Part shown: one piece after another, positions 1-7,227 of the stretch
Layout: every line of letters begins with the position of its first letter
Position numbering within the stretch: the first letter of the stretch is position 1
Assembly (NCBI GenBank): GCA_934667065.1
Contig: CAKULD010000003.1
Location: forward strand, 124,001 to 188,000
Direction: 5' to 3'
Length of the DNA: 64,000 nucleotides
Source: an uncultured Collinsella sp.
Lineage (GTDB): Bacteria > Actinomycetota > Coriobacteriia > Coriobacteriales > Coriobacteriaceae
Made by a program: the position numbers and the translations under genes
Notes under the pieces: model-generated
What the model was told of the DNA's origin: nothing
What the model saw: the letters and a program-made list of their open reading frames with translations, nothing else
The model's database searches: none

Positions 1-1
1 T

Positions 2-769
2 GGCCAGGCGCTTATGGATGCCGATATCGTGATTAGCCTCACGCACTTTAAGGGCCACGAGCAGGCAGGTTTTGGCGGCGCCATGAAGAACCTGGGTATG
101 GGCGGCGGTAGCCGTGCCGGCAAGATGGAGCAGCATGCCGCGGGCAAGCCGAGTGTCGCGACCGAGCACTGCGTGGGCTGCCGTGCCTGCGAAAAGATCT
201 GTGCGCACAACGCCATCTCGTTTGATGACACGCGCGAGCGCGAGCTTGCCAACGGCAGTGCCCGTACGGTGCGCGTGGCCACCATCGACCACGACCGCTG
301 CCTGGGCTGCGGCCGCTGCATCGGCGTGTGCAACCAGGATGCCATTAAGCCCGACTACGACGCCGCGGCCGACGTGCTCAACTGCAAGATCGCCGAGTAT
401 ACCAAGGCCATCGTCGACGGCCGTCCGAGCTTCCACATTTCGCTGGCCATGGACATCAGCCCCAACTGCGACTGCCACGCCGAGAATGACACGCCCATCG
501 TCAACGACATCGGCATGTTCGCGAGCTTCGACCCGGTTGCCATCGACCAGGCCTGTGCCGACGCCGTCCTGGCCTCCGAGCCGCTGCCCAACACCGTGCT
601 CACCGACAGCGCGGCCAAGATGGAGCACGACCACGAGCATCTGGAGGGCGAGCAGGCCAAGGATCCCTTCTGCATCACGCATCCCGACACTGACTGGCGC
701 TCCTGCATCGCGCACGCCGAGAAGATTGGCCTGGGAACGAGCGACTACGAGCTCATCGAGGTCAAGTAG
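2..769 (+). CDS. DUF362-family iron-sulfur protein, 5' end outside the window
   Basis: The reading frame is open to the left edge (GQAL precedes the first Met at 14), so the gene starts upstream and only its C-terminal part is seen. Two ferredoxin-type cluster motifs are present: CVGCRACEKIC near residue 56 of the visible part and CLGCGRCIGVC about 40 residues later, each with Cx2Cx2Cx3C spacing for a 4Fe-4S cluster. The rest (a DIVISLTHFKGHEQAG stretch before the clusters, a conserved FASFDPVAIDQACAD region after them) matches the DUF362 family, whose biochemical role is not established; an electron-transfer role is an inference. Termination is by the strong hairpin just downstream. Confidence 0.85.
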   Translation, partial: GQALMDADIVISLTHFKGHEQAGFGGAMKNLGMGGGSRAGKMEQHAAGKPSVATEHCVGCRACEKICAHNAISFDDTRERELANGSARTVRVATIDHDRCLGCGRCIGVCNQDAIKPDYDAAADVLNCKIAEYTKAIVDGRPSFHISLAMDISPNCDCHAENDTPIVNDIGMFASFDPVAIDQACADAVLASEPLPNTVLTDSAAKMEHDHEHLEGEQAKDPFCITHPDTDWRSCIAHAEKIGLGTSDYELIEVK

Positions 770-817
770 CGCCCAATTATTGGACAAATCACGCATTTTT
801 GTAGCGTAACGTAAGTG

Positions 818-855
818 AAAACCGCCCGCGAGCACAGCGCCCGCGGGCGGTTTTT
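818..855 (+). terminator. Rho-independent terminator after the DUF362 gene
   Basis: The arms AAACCGCCCGCG and CGCGGGCGGTTT pair around an 11-base loop and are followed by T residues. The hairpin lies about 50 bases after the stop codon. Confidence 0.85.
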
Positions 856-983
856 CGGAAGTGCGGGGAAAAATTGAATACCGCCGACCACAAGGCGTTT
901 TTTGGCAATAAAACCCCTGATAAATTCGTGGTAAAACTACGGTCTGGTCGGGCTTCCTGGGATTTTCCCCGCACTTCCGAAAA
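852..983. repeat. 21-bp perfect inverted repeat around a 90-bp core
   Basis: The arm at 852-872 (begins TTTTCGGAAGTGC) is the exact reverse complement of 963-983. The left arm overlaps the T-tract of the preceding terminator. The core has no convincing gene. The rest of the gap up to 1155 shows only a -10-like box near 1115. Confidence 0.7.
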
Positions 984-1114
984 TGACCGCACCAAACGAG
1001 GTTCCCAACGCCGTAATCCCACGGTTCTTTGCCCGTCAATGCGTCAACAGGCAAAGAATGGGTAAACAGAAGGTCACGTATGACGCAAATCTCGCACGTA
1101 CCAAGGCGCTTTGA

Positions 1115-1120
1115 TATAGT
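1115..1120 (+). promoter_or_regulatory. -10-like box TATAGT
   Basis: TATAGT lies 36 bases before the start of the hemolysin III gene. No good -35 hexamer is seen, so this is a weak call. Confidence 0.35.
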
Positions 1121-1155
1121 GTTGAGAACTATTTATGTTGGAGGATGTAACCGGC

Positions 1156-1839
1156 ATGTCCGATTCGAGCGACAGTTCCAAGCCGCGACCTAAGGCCGCG
1201 GCGATTCCGCACTACACGGTGGGCGAGGAGATTATGAACTCTGTCACCCATGGTGTTGGCTGCCTGCTGGGCATCGCGGGCCTCGTACTTCTGATCGTAT
1301 TCGCTGCCCTGCGCGGTGGCGGCCCGGCACATATGGCCGCGGCGATCGTCTACGGCGTCACCATCATCCTCGAATACCTGGCCTCCACGCTCTATCACGC
1401 GATTCAGCCCGAGCGCGCCAAGCGCGTGTTCCGCATCATCGACCACAGCTGCATCTACCTGCTCATTGCGGGCAGCTATACGCCGTTTTGCCTTATCACG
1501 TTGGCAGACGACGGCGGTGCCGCGCTGTTCTTTGCCGTATGGGCCATCGCCATTATTGGCATCGCGCTCGAGTGCTTTTTGCGCGAGCGTCAGCCGCACT
1601 GGGTAAGCGGCCTGGTCTACCTGCTAATGGGCTGGCTCGTCGTCTTTAAGCTGCCTGCGCTCGTGGCGCTGCTGAATCCCGTCGCGTTGGCGCTGCTCGC
1701 CGTCGGCGGCGTGTGCTACACCGTGGGCGTGCCGTTCTACATCGCCAAAAACGTGCGCTACCTGCACAGCGTGTTTCACCTGTGGGTGCTCGCCGGCAGC
1801 ATCTTCCAGTTCATGGCGGTGATCCTCTTCGTAATCTAG
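1156..1839 (+). CDS. Hemolysin III / PAQR-type membrane protein (TrhA family)
   Basis: This 227-residue integral membrane protein has about seven hydrophobic segments. It carries the family's conserved elements: the N-terminal NSVTHGVG motif, STLYHA in the second segment region, and IDHSCIYLLIAGSYTP. The conserved His and Ser/Asp residues are the putative metal site of the PAQR/hemolysin III superfamily. Members are proposed to affect membrane homeostasis; true haemolytic activity is rarely shown. The start at ATG 1156 was chosen over ATG 1135 because GGAGG at 1140-1144 sits 11 bases before it and because the conserved region begins shortly after. Confidence 0.9.
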   Translation: MSDSSDSSKPRPKAAAIPHYTVGEEIMNSVTHGVGCLLGIAGLVLLIVFAALRGGGPAHMAAAIVYGVTIILEYLASTLYHAIQPERAKRVFRIIDHSCIYLLIAGSYTPFCLITLADDGGAALFFAVWAIAIIGIALECFLRERQPHWVSGLVYLLMGWLVVFKLPALVALLNPVALALLAVGGVCYTVGVPFYIAKNVRYLHSVFHLWVLAGSIFQFMAVILFVI

Positions 1840-1952
1840 CGACCGAGCCTGTGCCCGCGGATCCGCCCAGGTGGCCGTCGGGCGCAACCGTCTTATCCGC
1901 CAACTACGTCTCCTGCCAACGTCCCGAATCTTGGAGGTTCGAGAAACTCCCG

Positions 1953-3326
1953 ATGGACATAACCATCTCCCTTATCACCACACTCGTTTTGACCCTCATC
2001 AACGGCTACTTCTCTATGTCCGAGATGGCCCTCACCACGGCCAAGCGCGCCGTGCTGGAGCACGAGGCCGAGGAGGGCGACAAGCGTGCCGAGCGCGCCA
2101 TTAAGCTCGCCGCCGACTCCGACCAGCTGCTGGCCACCATCCAGGTCGCCATCACGCTCGTGGGTTTCGCCTCGTCTGCCGTCGCCTCGACGAGCCTGTC
2201 CGACCCGCTTGCCACGTGGCTCATGAGCTTTGGCATCGCGCCGCTCTCCGCCATCGCGCGCGGGCTGGCACCGGTCATCATCACCGTCGCGGTCGCCTTC
2301 GTGTCCATCGTAATCGGTGAGCTCGTCCCCAAGCGCATTGGCCTGGCCAACGCCGAGGGCGTGTCCAAGCAGGTCGTGGGGCCGCTCTCCGTATTCCAAA
2401 AGATCGCCCGTCCGCTCGTGTGGCTGACTGGCGCTTGCTCCGATGGCCTGGCCCGCATCCTGCGCATCAAGAGTGCCGACGACCGTCAGAACGTCTCGGA
2501 AGAAGAGATCAAGTACATGGTCTCGGAGCAGGACGACCTGCTCGACGAGGAAAAGCGTATGATCCACGAGATCTTTGACCTGGGCGACACCGTTGCCCGC
2601 GAGGTCATGGTGCCGCGCGTGGACACCACCATGTGCGAGGACGACGAGACGGTCGCCAGCGTGCTATCCACCATGCGCCAGACCGGCTTCAGCCGCATCC
2701 CCGTCTATCACGAGGACCCCGACAACGTCGCGGGCATCGCGCACATCAAGGACCTGATCCAGCCCGCGCTCGACGGTAAGGGCGACCAGCCCATCGCCGG
2801 CTTTTTGCGCGACGCCACCTTTGTGCCCGACACCAAGGACATCCTGCCGCTGCTGTCCGAGATGCAGACTTCGCACGACCAGATCGTGGTGGTCGTGGAC
2901 GAGTACGGCGGCACGGCCGGCATCATCACCATCGAGGACATCGTCGAGGAGATCGTCGGCGAGATCGAGGACGAGTTCGACCCCGACAACAAGTACCTCA
3001 CGCGCCTTTCGCGCCGCGAGTGGCTCGTCGATGGGCGTTTTTCGTGCGATGACGCGATTGAGCTTGGTTGGCCGCTCGAGGAAAGCGATGATTATGAGAC
3101 CATCGCCGGCTGGATTTTGGAGCTTTGCGACTCGGTGCCCGACATCGGAGAGGTGTTTGAGGTCGCGGGGTACAAGTTTAAAGTGCAGTCGATGCGTGGC
3201 CAGCGCATCTCGCTCATTCGCGTGATCGCTCCGGCCGAAACCGATAAGAAGGATTCCGAGTCTTCGGTAGACGAGCCGACGACGTCGGGTGCGGGTTCCG
3301 CGAATCCGCACGACGGCGACGAGTAG
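1953..3326 (+). CDS. CNNM/CorC (HlyC/CorC) family transporter-like protein
   Basis: The 457-residue protein has the family's usual order. An N-terminal DUF21/CNNM membrane domain (about residues 1-200) starts MDITISLITTLVLTLI and contains NGYFSMSEMAL. A CBS pair follows (about 210-345, with the linker REVMVPRVDTTM and the VVVDEYGGTAGIITIEDI motif), then a C-terminal CorC/HlyC domain (about 360-435). Such proteins are linked to magnesium or cobalt efflux and acid resistance. The C-terminus is a Ser/Asp/Glu-rich tail. ATG 1953 is preferred because it begins the first membrane segment and has TTGGAGG upstream, although that spacing is long (about 15). The frame is open far upstream into the previous gene, which is fortuitous. 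Confidence 0.9.
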   Translation: MDITISLITTLVLTLINGYFSMSEMALTTAKRAVLEHEAEEGDKRAERAIKLAADSDQLLATIQVAITLVGFASSAVASTSLSDPLATWLMSFGIAPLSAIARGLAPVIITVAVAFVSIVIGELVPKRIGLANAEGVSKQVVGPLSVFQKIARPLVWLTGACSDGLARILRIKSADDRQNVSEEEIKYMVSEQDDLLDEEKRMIHEIFDLGDTVAREVMVPRVDTTMCEDDETVASVLSTMRQTGFSRIPVYHEDPDNVAGIAHIKDLIQPALDGKGDQPIAGFLRDATFVPDTKDILPLLSEMQTSHDQIVVVVDEYGGTAGIITIEDIVEEIVGEIEDEFDPDNKYLTRLSRREWLVDGRFSCDDAIELGWPLEESDDYETIAGWILELCDSVPDIGEVFEVAGYKFKVQSMRGQRISLIRVIAPAETDKKDSESSVDEPTTSGAGSANPHDGDE

Positions 3327-3350
3327 GACAAGGAAGAGTAGGGGAGAGTT

Positions 3351-4160
3351 ATGGCAGGCCTGTTCAACATCCTTAAGGTCACCGTCAGCGAGGACAAGAT
3401 CTGCGCACACGTGCTGGTGAACCCCGGCATGCCGCTCATGACCTCGGAGGATATCGAGGCCACGGCGCGCGTGTACTACCTGGTGCCGGCGATTGCCAAG
3501 CACCTGTGCCTGGGCGATTCCGGCCGCGAGTTCCAGGACTGCATGGGTCAGACCGAGCTCTGCCACCTGCTGGAGCACGTGACGGTCGAGCTCATGAACG
3601 AGACCGGTCTTGCCGGTAGCATCTCGTGCGGCCGCACGCGCGTAAGCGAGCATGACGAGCGTGTCTTTGAGGTCGAGCTTTCGTGTCCCGACGACGCACT
3701 GGCCATCGGTGCGCTGTCGTCGGCCACCTTTATGATGGACTGGGCGTACCTGCACGCCGACCAGCCTGCCCCCGACGTGGAAGGCACGGTCGCGGGCCTG
3801 CGCAACCTGGTGCTGGGCATGCACGCCGAGGCCGAGGGCAAGGATCCTCACGAGGCCGTCGCTGCTGCGAACGGCGAAGATGCTGCCGAGGACGAGGGTG
3901 CTGACGAGGGCGATGTGCCGGTCGACGCCGAGCCCGTTCCCACCGAGCCCCAGGGCGTCCCCAACTTTGACGACGAGCCCCAGGTGGCGATTGATACCGA
4001 GGGCGCGGTTGCCGAGAACCACGAGGCCTCCGCTGCCGTCTTTGGCGGTGCGGCGACAGTTCCGGCAGGACCTGCGCATGAGGGCGGCCTGCCGCTCGTG
4101 GACGGCGCCGGCGAGGACCCGGGTGCCACGGTGGCCATGCCGGCTATGCCTCAGGAGTAG
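3351..4160 (+). CDS. Small protein with a domain resembling the cyanophycin synthetase N-terminus, plus acidic tail
   Basis: This 269-residue protein has no membrane segment. Residues 1-145 look like a folded domain; the segment HLLEHVTVELMNETGLAG followed by CGRTRVSEHDERVFEVELSC resembles the HxVEHxALELQ...GRTR...VxxV region of the N-terminal domain of cyanophycin synthetases. The ATP-grasp and Mur-ligase domains of those enzymes are absent. Residues 160-269 are a low-complexity tail rich in Glu, Asp, Ala, Pro and Val. It follows the CorC gene by 24 bases with GGGGAGAG as ribosome site, so it is probably co-transcribed. Function unknown; the domain resemblance is by eye. Confidence 0.75.
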   Translation: MAGLFNILKVTVSEDKICAHVLVNPGMPLMTSEDIEATARVYYLVPAIAKHLCLGDSGREFQDCMGQTELCHLLEHVTVELMNETGLAGSISCGRTRVSEHDERVFEVELSCPDDALAIGALSSATFMMDWAYLHADQPAPDVEGTVAGLRNLVLGMHAEAEGKDPHEAVAAANGEDAAEDEGADEGDVPVDAEPVPTEPQGVPNFDDEPQVAIDTEGAVAENHEASAAVFGGAATVPAGPAHEGGLPLVDGAGEDPGATVAMPAMPQE

Positions 4161-4239
4161 GCCTACGCGTTTATCACCATCACGTACCTGCGCCTTTGCC
4201 GTACGCAGATGAGCGGAGCGGCAAGTGATGCGCTGCGGG

Positions 4240-4245
4240 TATAAT
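4240..4245 (+). promoter_or_regulatory. -10 box TATAAT upstream of the YtxH gene
   Basis: TATAAT, preceded by CGGG, lies about 50 bases before the YtxH start. The -35 region is poor. Confidence 0.5.
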
Positions 4246-4296
4246 GGACAGCATTCAAACGGTGGGCACCGACGTGCCCGCAGGAGAGGAATGATC

Positions 4297-4686
4297 ATGG
4301 GTAAGACTTTCAGCTTTGTCTCCGGCGCACTTTTTGGTGCTGCTGCCGGCGCTATTATCGGTGTTGCTCTGGCCCCGCGCTCGGGCGCCGAGACCCGCGC
4401 CATGGCTGCCGATATCGCCAACGACGCCTGGGACAATATGCGCGACACCTACGAGCACAGCGCCGAGGAGGCCCGTGCCGCGGTGAATGACTTTGGCCCG
4501 ATGGTCGACGCCAAGACCGACGACCTGCGCGCCAAGGTCGACCTGGCCCGCGAGCGCATGGACCAGCTGCGCGAGCAGCTCAACGACGCCATTTCGGGCG
4601 GCAACGTGACGCCTGCCGCCGACGTCGTGGTCGAGAACGCCGTCGAGGCCGATACCGAGGCTGCGGAGCCCTCGACTGAGGCATAA
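4297..4686 (+). CDS. YtxH domain protein
   Basis: This 129-residue protein begins with a single glycine/alanine-rich hydrophobic segment (FVSGALFGAAAGAIIGVALA) followed by PRSGAETR, the hallmark of the YtxH family. The rest is a helical, charged region with heptad-like spacing that probably forms a coiled coil. Family members are small membrane-anchored, stress-associated proteins of uncertain role. ATG 4297 is chosen over ATG 4291 because the AGGAGAGG site at 4282-4289 is then about 7 bases away. The stop codon overlaps the ATG of the next gene (TAATG), implying translational coupling. Confidence 0.85.
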   Translation: MGKTFSFVSGALFGAAAGAIIGVALAPRSGAETRAMAADIANDAWDNMRDTYEHSAEEARAAVNDFGPMVDAKTDDLRAKVDLARERMDQLREQLNDAISGGNVTPAADVVVENAVEADTEAAEPSTEA

Positions 4687-5441
4687 TGCGCGCCGGGGAT
4701 TTTGTCGGCGCCAAGATCTATCGCAAGCCTACCGAGGACAAGCGCACCAAAAAGGACGGCACGCCGCGCAGCCCTAAAAAGCTCGGAAAGATTCACTTTC
4801 CGGTCTTTACCCCGGGCGGAACGCGCGTGGTGGGCTTTATGGTTCGCCAGTCCGATATCGCGGGCATGATCGAGCGTCCCGATCGATTCGTAGCGCTCGA
4901 CGCCATTGGTGTCTACGAGGGCGCCATTGCGGTCGATGACGTCAAGGACACGTACGATGCCGCCGCCGCCAAGCGCCTCGACATCAACCTGGACGATTGC
5001 ATCATCTGGGTCGGTATGGACGTGCGCACGGAATCGGGCGACGTCGTGGGCTATTGCTCGGACGTTGAGTTCAAGCCACGCTCGGGCATCGTGCAGGCAT
5101 TCTATGTGACCGCCGGTGCTGCTTCGAGTGTTTTGGTTGGTGACACGCAGGTGCCGCCGACGATGCTGCGCGGCTACGAGAACGGCGCGATGATTGTCTC
5201 GGACGAGGTCAAGGCGCTCGGGTATTCGGGCGGCGCGGCCGCCAAGGCTGCCGAGGCCAGTGTCGTGGTGGGCGATAAGGTCAAGAAGGGCGCCAAGGTG
5301 CTCGATGACAAGGGATCGGTTGTCGTGGACAAGGGCAGTCGCGCACTGGGCAAGCAGCTCGGCAAGACGCGCGGCATGTTCAAGGCCTTTAAGGACGAAT
5401 ACCAAAAGGCGAGCGGAGGCTCGTCAAAAGCTACAAAATAG
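4686..5441 (+). CDS. PRC-barrel domain protein coupled to YtxH
   Basis: The 251-residue soluble protein contains one or two PRC-barrel-like units. Residues about 3-80 include FVGAKIYRKP, KLGKIHFPVFTPGG and VVGFMVRQSDIAGM; residues about 105-160 include the GDVVGYCSDVEFKPRSG strand pattern. The C-terminus is lysine- and alanine-rich (KVKKGAKVLDDKGS). PRC-barrel domains act in RNA processing, photosynthetic complexes and as regulatory modules; none of these can be assigned here. The start overlaps the YtxH stop by one base, so the two proteins are probably made together, and a terminator follows directly. Confidence 0.75.
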   Translation: MRAGDFVGAKIYRKPTEDKRTKKDGTPRSPKKLGKIHFPVFTPGGTRVVGFMVRQSDIAGMIERPDRFVALDAIGVYEGAIAVDDVKDTYDAAAAKRLDINLDDCIIWVGMDVRTESGDVVGYCSDVEFKPRSGIVQAFYVTAGAASSVLVGDTQVPPTMLRGYENGAMIVSDEVKALGYSGGAAAKAAEASVVVGDKVKKGAKVLDDKGSVVVDKGSRALGKQLGKTRGMFKAFKDEYQKASGGSSKATK

Positions 5442-5462
5442 CGACGTACCAAATGATGGGAG

Positions 5463-5492
5463 GCGAGCCGGAGACATGTTGCTCCGGCTCGC
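5463..5492 (+). terminator. Rho-independent terminator after the PRC-barrel gene
   Basis: GCGAGCCGGAG pairs perfectly with CTCCGGCTCGC around an 8-base loop, followed by TGTGTTTA. It closes the YtxH/PRC-barrel transcript. Confidence 0.75.
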
Positions 5493-5513
5493 TGTGTTTA
5501 TGGGGGAGGGCAC

Positions 5514-6920
5514 ATGCGCCAAAACGGATCCAACTTAAACGGGCACTCCGGTGCGCGTCCGACGGCTCGCCGCGACCTGGGGCAGCTGCCCAGCGGCCAG
5601 CGCAAACGCCGCCGTAAGCCCGGCGCGATGTACCTCAACCATAGCCGCGGTTTTAGCGACCGCAGCGCGCGCATTGGCAACGGGCGCTCGCCCCGCCGCC
5701 CATCCCGTCTGCCCTATGCGCTCATCGCCGTGGGCTGCGCGCTCGTGCTGTTTATCGCTGCCGTCGTGGGCTACGTCAACCGCAGCGTGGACGTGGAGCT
5801 CAACGGCCAGAAGACCGCGGTGCGCGTGGGTTCTACGCTGCAGAATCTCATCGACGACCAGGAGTTGACTGACACCTACGACGCAGGCGACCTGCTGGCC
5901 GTCGATGACAGCGTGCTCAAGCGCCATGGCGGCGAAAAGCTGTCGGTTAAGGTGGACGGCAAGCGCATAAAACAGGGCAAATGGGATAGCCGCGAACTTG
6001 AGGGCGGCGAGAAGGTGACGGTCAAGGATGGCCGTAACACCTACGAGAAGCATGAGGTTCAGGCTACGGTTATCGAGCCCAAGCTCAAGGTCGAGGGCAC
6101 GGGCGCTATCGAGTATGTGCAGACGTGGGGCGTTCAGGGCCGCTCCGAGGTGTGGGTTGGTGAGCAGTCGGGCAAGACGCAGGACCGCGGCGAGGTTGTG
6201 CCCGCCACCGATTGCGTCGTTGCGTGCGCCAGCGTGGCGCCCAAGGGCAACGAAAAGTACGTGGCGCTGACGTTTGACGAGGGTCCGAGCGGTGCGACCA
6301 AGCAGATTTTGCAGGTACTCAAGGAAAAGGGCGTCACCGCGACGTTCTTCCTTTCGGGCGATGCCGCGGAGGCCTCGCCCGCCACGGCCAAGTCAATCGT
6401 CGATGCCGGCTGTGAGGTCGGCTCCAATAGCTATAGCGACGATTCGCTCAAGGGCGAGGATCGCGAGACAGTGCGCATGCAGATCTCGAAGGGAACCGAC
6501 GCCATCAAGTCGGCAACCGGCGTCAAGACGATGTTGCTGCGTGCCCCTTACGCCGCTTTTGACGAGCAAAACTGGATTGATGCGATGGACCTGGTGTCCG
6601 CCGTGGTCTCGTGGAATATCGACTCGGGCGACTGGTTACTCAATGGTGCCGACGAGCAGGTCTCGACGGTGCTCGACTCGGTGACGCCGGGCAATATCGT
6701 GCTGCTCACCGATAGCGACGAGTGCGCCGAGCAGACGCTCGAGGCGCTGCCGCAGATCATCGACGGCCTTGTTGCCGACGGCTACAAGATCGTGACGCTG
6801 AGCGACCTGGTCAAGACGGACACGTCGTTGAGCAAAAAGCTCACCTCGCTGACGAAGGTCACGATGCCCAAGAACGCCGTGTTCCCCCAACTCGCCGAGG
6901 ACGACGAAACCACGGAGTAA
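5514..6920 (+). CDS. Membrane-anchored polysaccharide deacetylase-fold protein, catalytic ligands missing
   Basis: The 468-residue protein has a basic cytoplasmic N-terminus (1-62), one membrane segment (about 66-88), a DUF348/G5-like extracellular region (about 92-230: VDVELNGQKTAVRVGS) and a C-terminal NodB-type domain (about 248-450). In active deacetylases the first motif is TFDDGP; here it is TFDEGPSG. The metal-binding HxxxH motif is replaced by NSYSD at about 305-309, and the late LLHD motif reads LLTD. The structural motifs SWNIDSGDW and LRAPY are kept. The fold is therefore likely present but zinc-dependent deacetylation is doubtful; a cell-wall binding or regulatory role is an inference. 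GGAGG at 5505-5509 supports the start. Confidence 0.8.
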   Translation: MRQNGSNLNGHSGARPTARRDLGQLPSGQRKRRRKPGAMYLNHSRGFSDRSARIGNGRSPRRPSRLPYALIAVGCALVLFIAAVVGYVNRSVDVELNGQKTAVRVGSTLQNLIDDQELTDTYDAGDLLAVDDSVLKRHGGEKLSVKVDGKRIKQGKWDSRELEGGEKVTVKDGRNTYEKHEVQATVIEPKLKVEGTGAIEYVQTWGVQGRSEVWVGEQSGKTQDRGEVVPATDCVVACASVAPKGNEKYVALTFDEGPSGATKQILQVLKEKGVTATFFLSGDAAEASPATAKSIVDAGCEVGSNSYSDDSLKGEDRETVRMQISKGTDAIKSATGVKTMLLRAPYAAFDEQNWIDAMDLVSAVVSWNIDSGDWLLNGADEQVSTVLDSVTPGNIVLLTDSDECAEQTLEALPQIIDGLVADGYKIVTLSDLVKTDTSLSKKLTSLTKVTMPKNAVFPQLAEDDETTE

Positions 6921-7010
6921 TCCCCAACGGCTATGTCACGGATACGTCAGCGTTTGGTATGCCTGCAATGTGCAGCGCATAAATTCGGTGCCGCAGCGCG
7001 ATGCTGATGC

Positions 7011-7227
7011 TATAGTTACTGCGGTTAATGAGGGTCAAGAGAAAGGTTGCAGGTGAAATCCAAACCTCGACCATACAGTCGATGACCCCATGCAGGTGCT
7101 TTTTGCGCATGCACGGGGTGTAAGCGTCGAGCGGCGTGCCGCCCGCGCATGCGTATACATATCCAATTGTCCACGGATGGCGTGCCCGTTTTGCCGCGGT
7201 CCGCAGGAATAATGATGGGGAGCACCA
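7011..7227 (+). promoter_or_regulatory. Promoter and roughly 200-nt structured-looking leader before the MgtE-like gene
   Basis: TATAGT at 7011-7016 may be the -10 box. The leader to the TTG start has several complementary pairs: GAGGGTCA with TGACCCC enclosing AGGTT/AACCT and TCGAC/GTCGA, then GC-rich hairpins. It does not match the M-box magnesium riboswitch or any other riboswitch consensus I could recall. The gap 6921-7010 shows nothing recognisable. Confidence 0.35.

Noticed and set aside
1930..1955. tRNA T-arm-like GGTTCGA
   Set aside because: No acceptor stem, anticodon arm or CCA-proximal pairing surrounds it; it is the leader of the CorC-type gene.
7017..7227. M-box (ykoK) magnesium riboswitch
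   Set aside because: The conserved M-box core sequences are not present.
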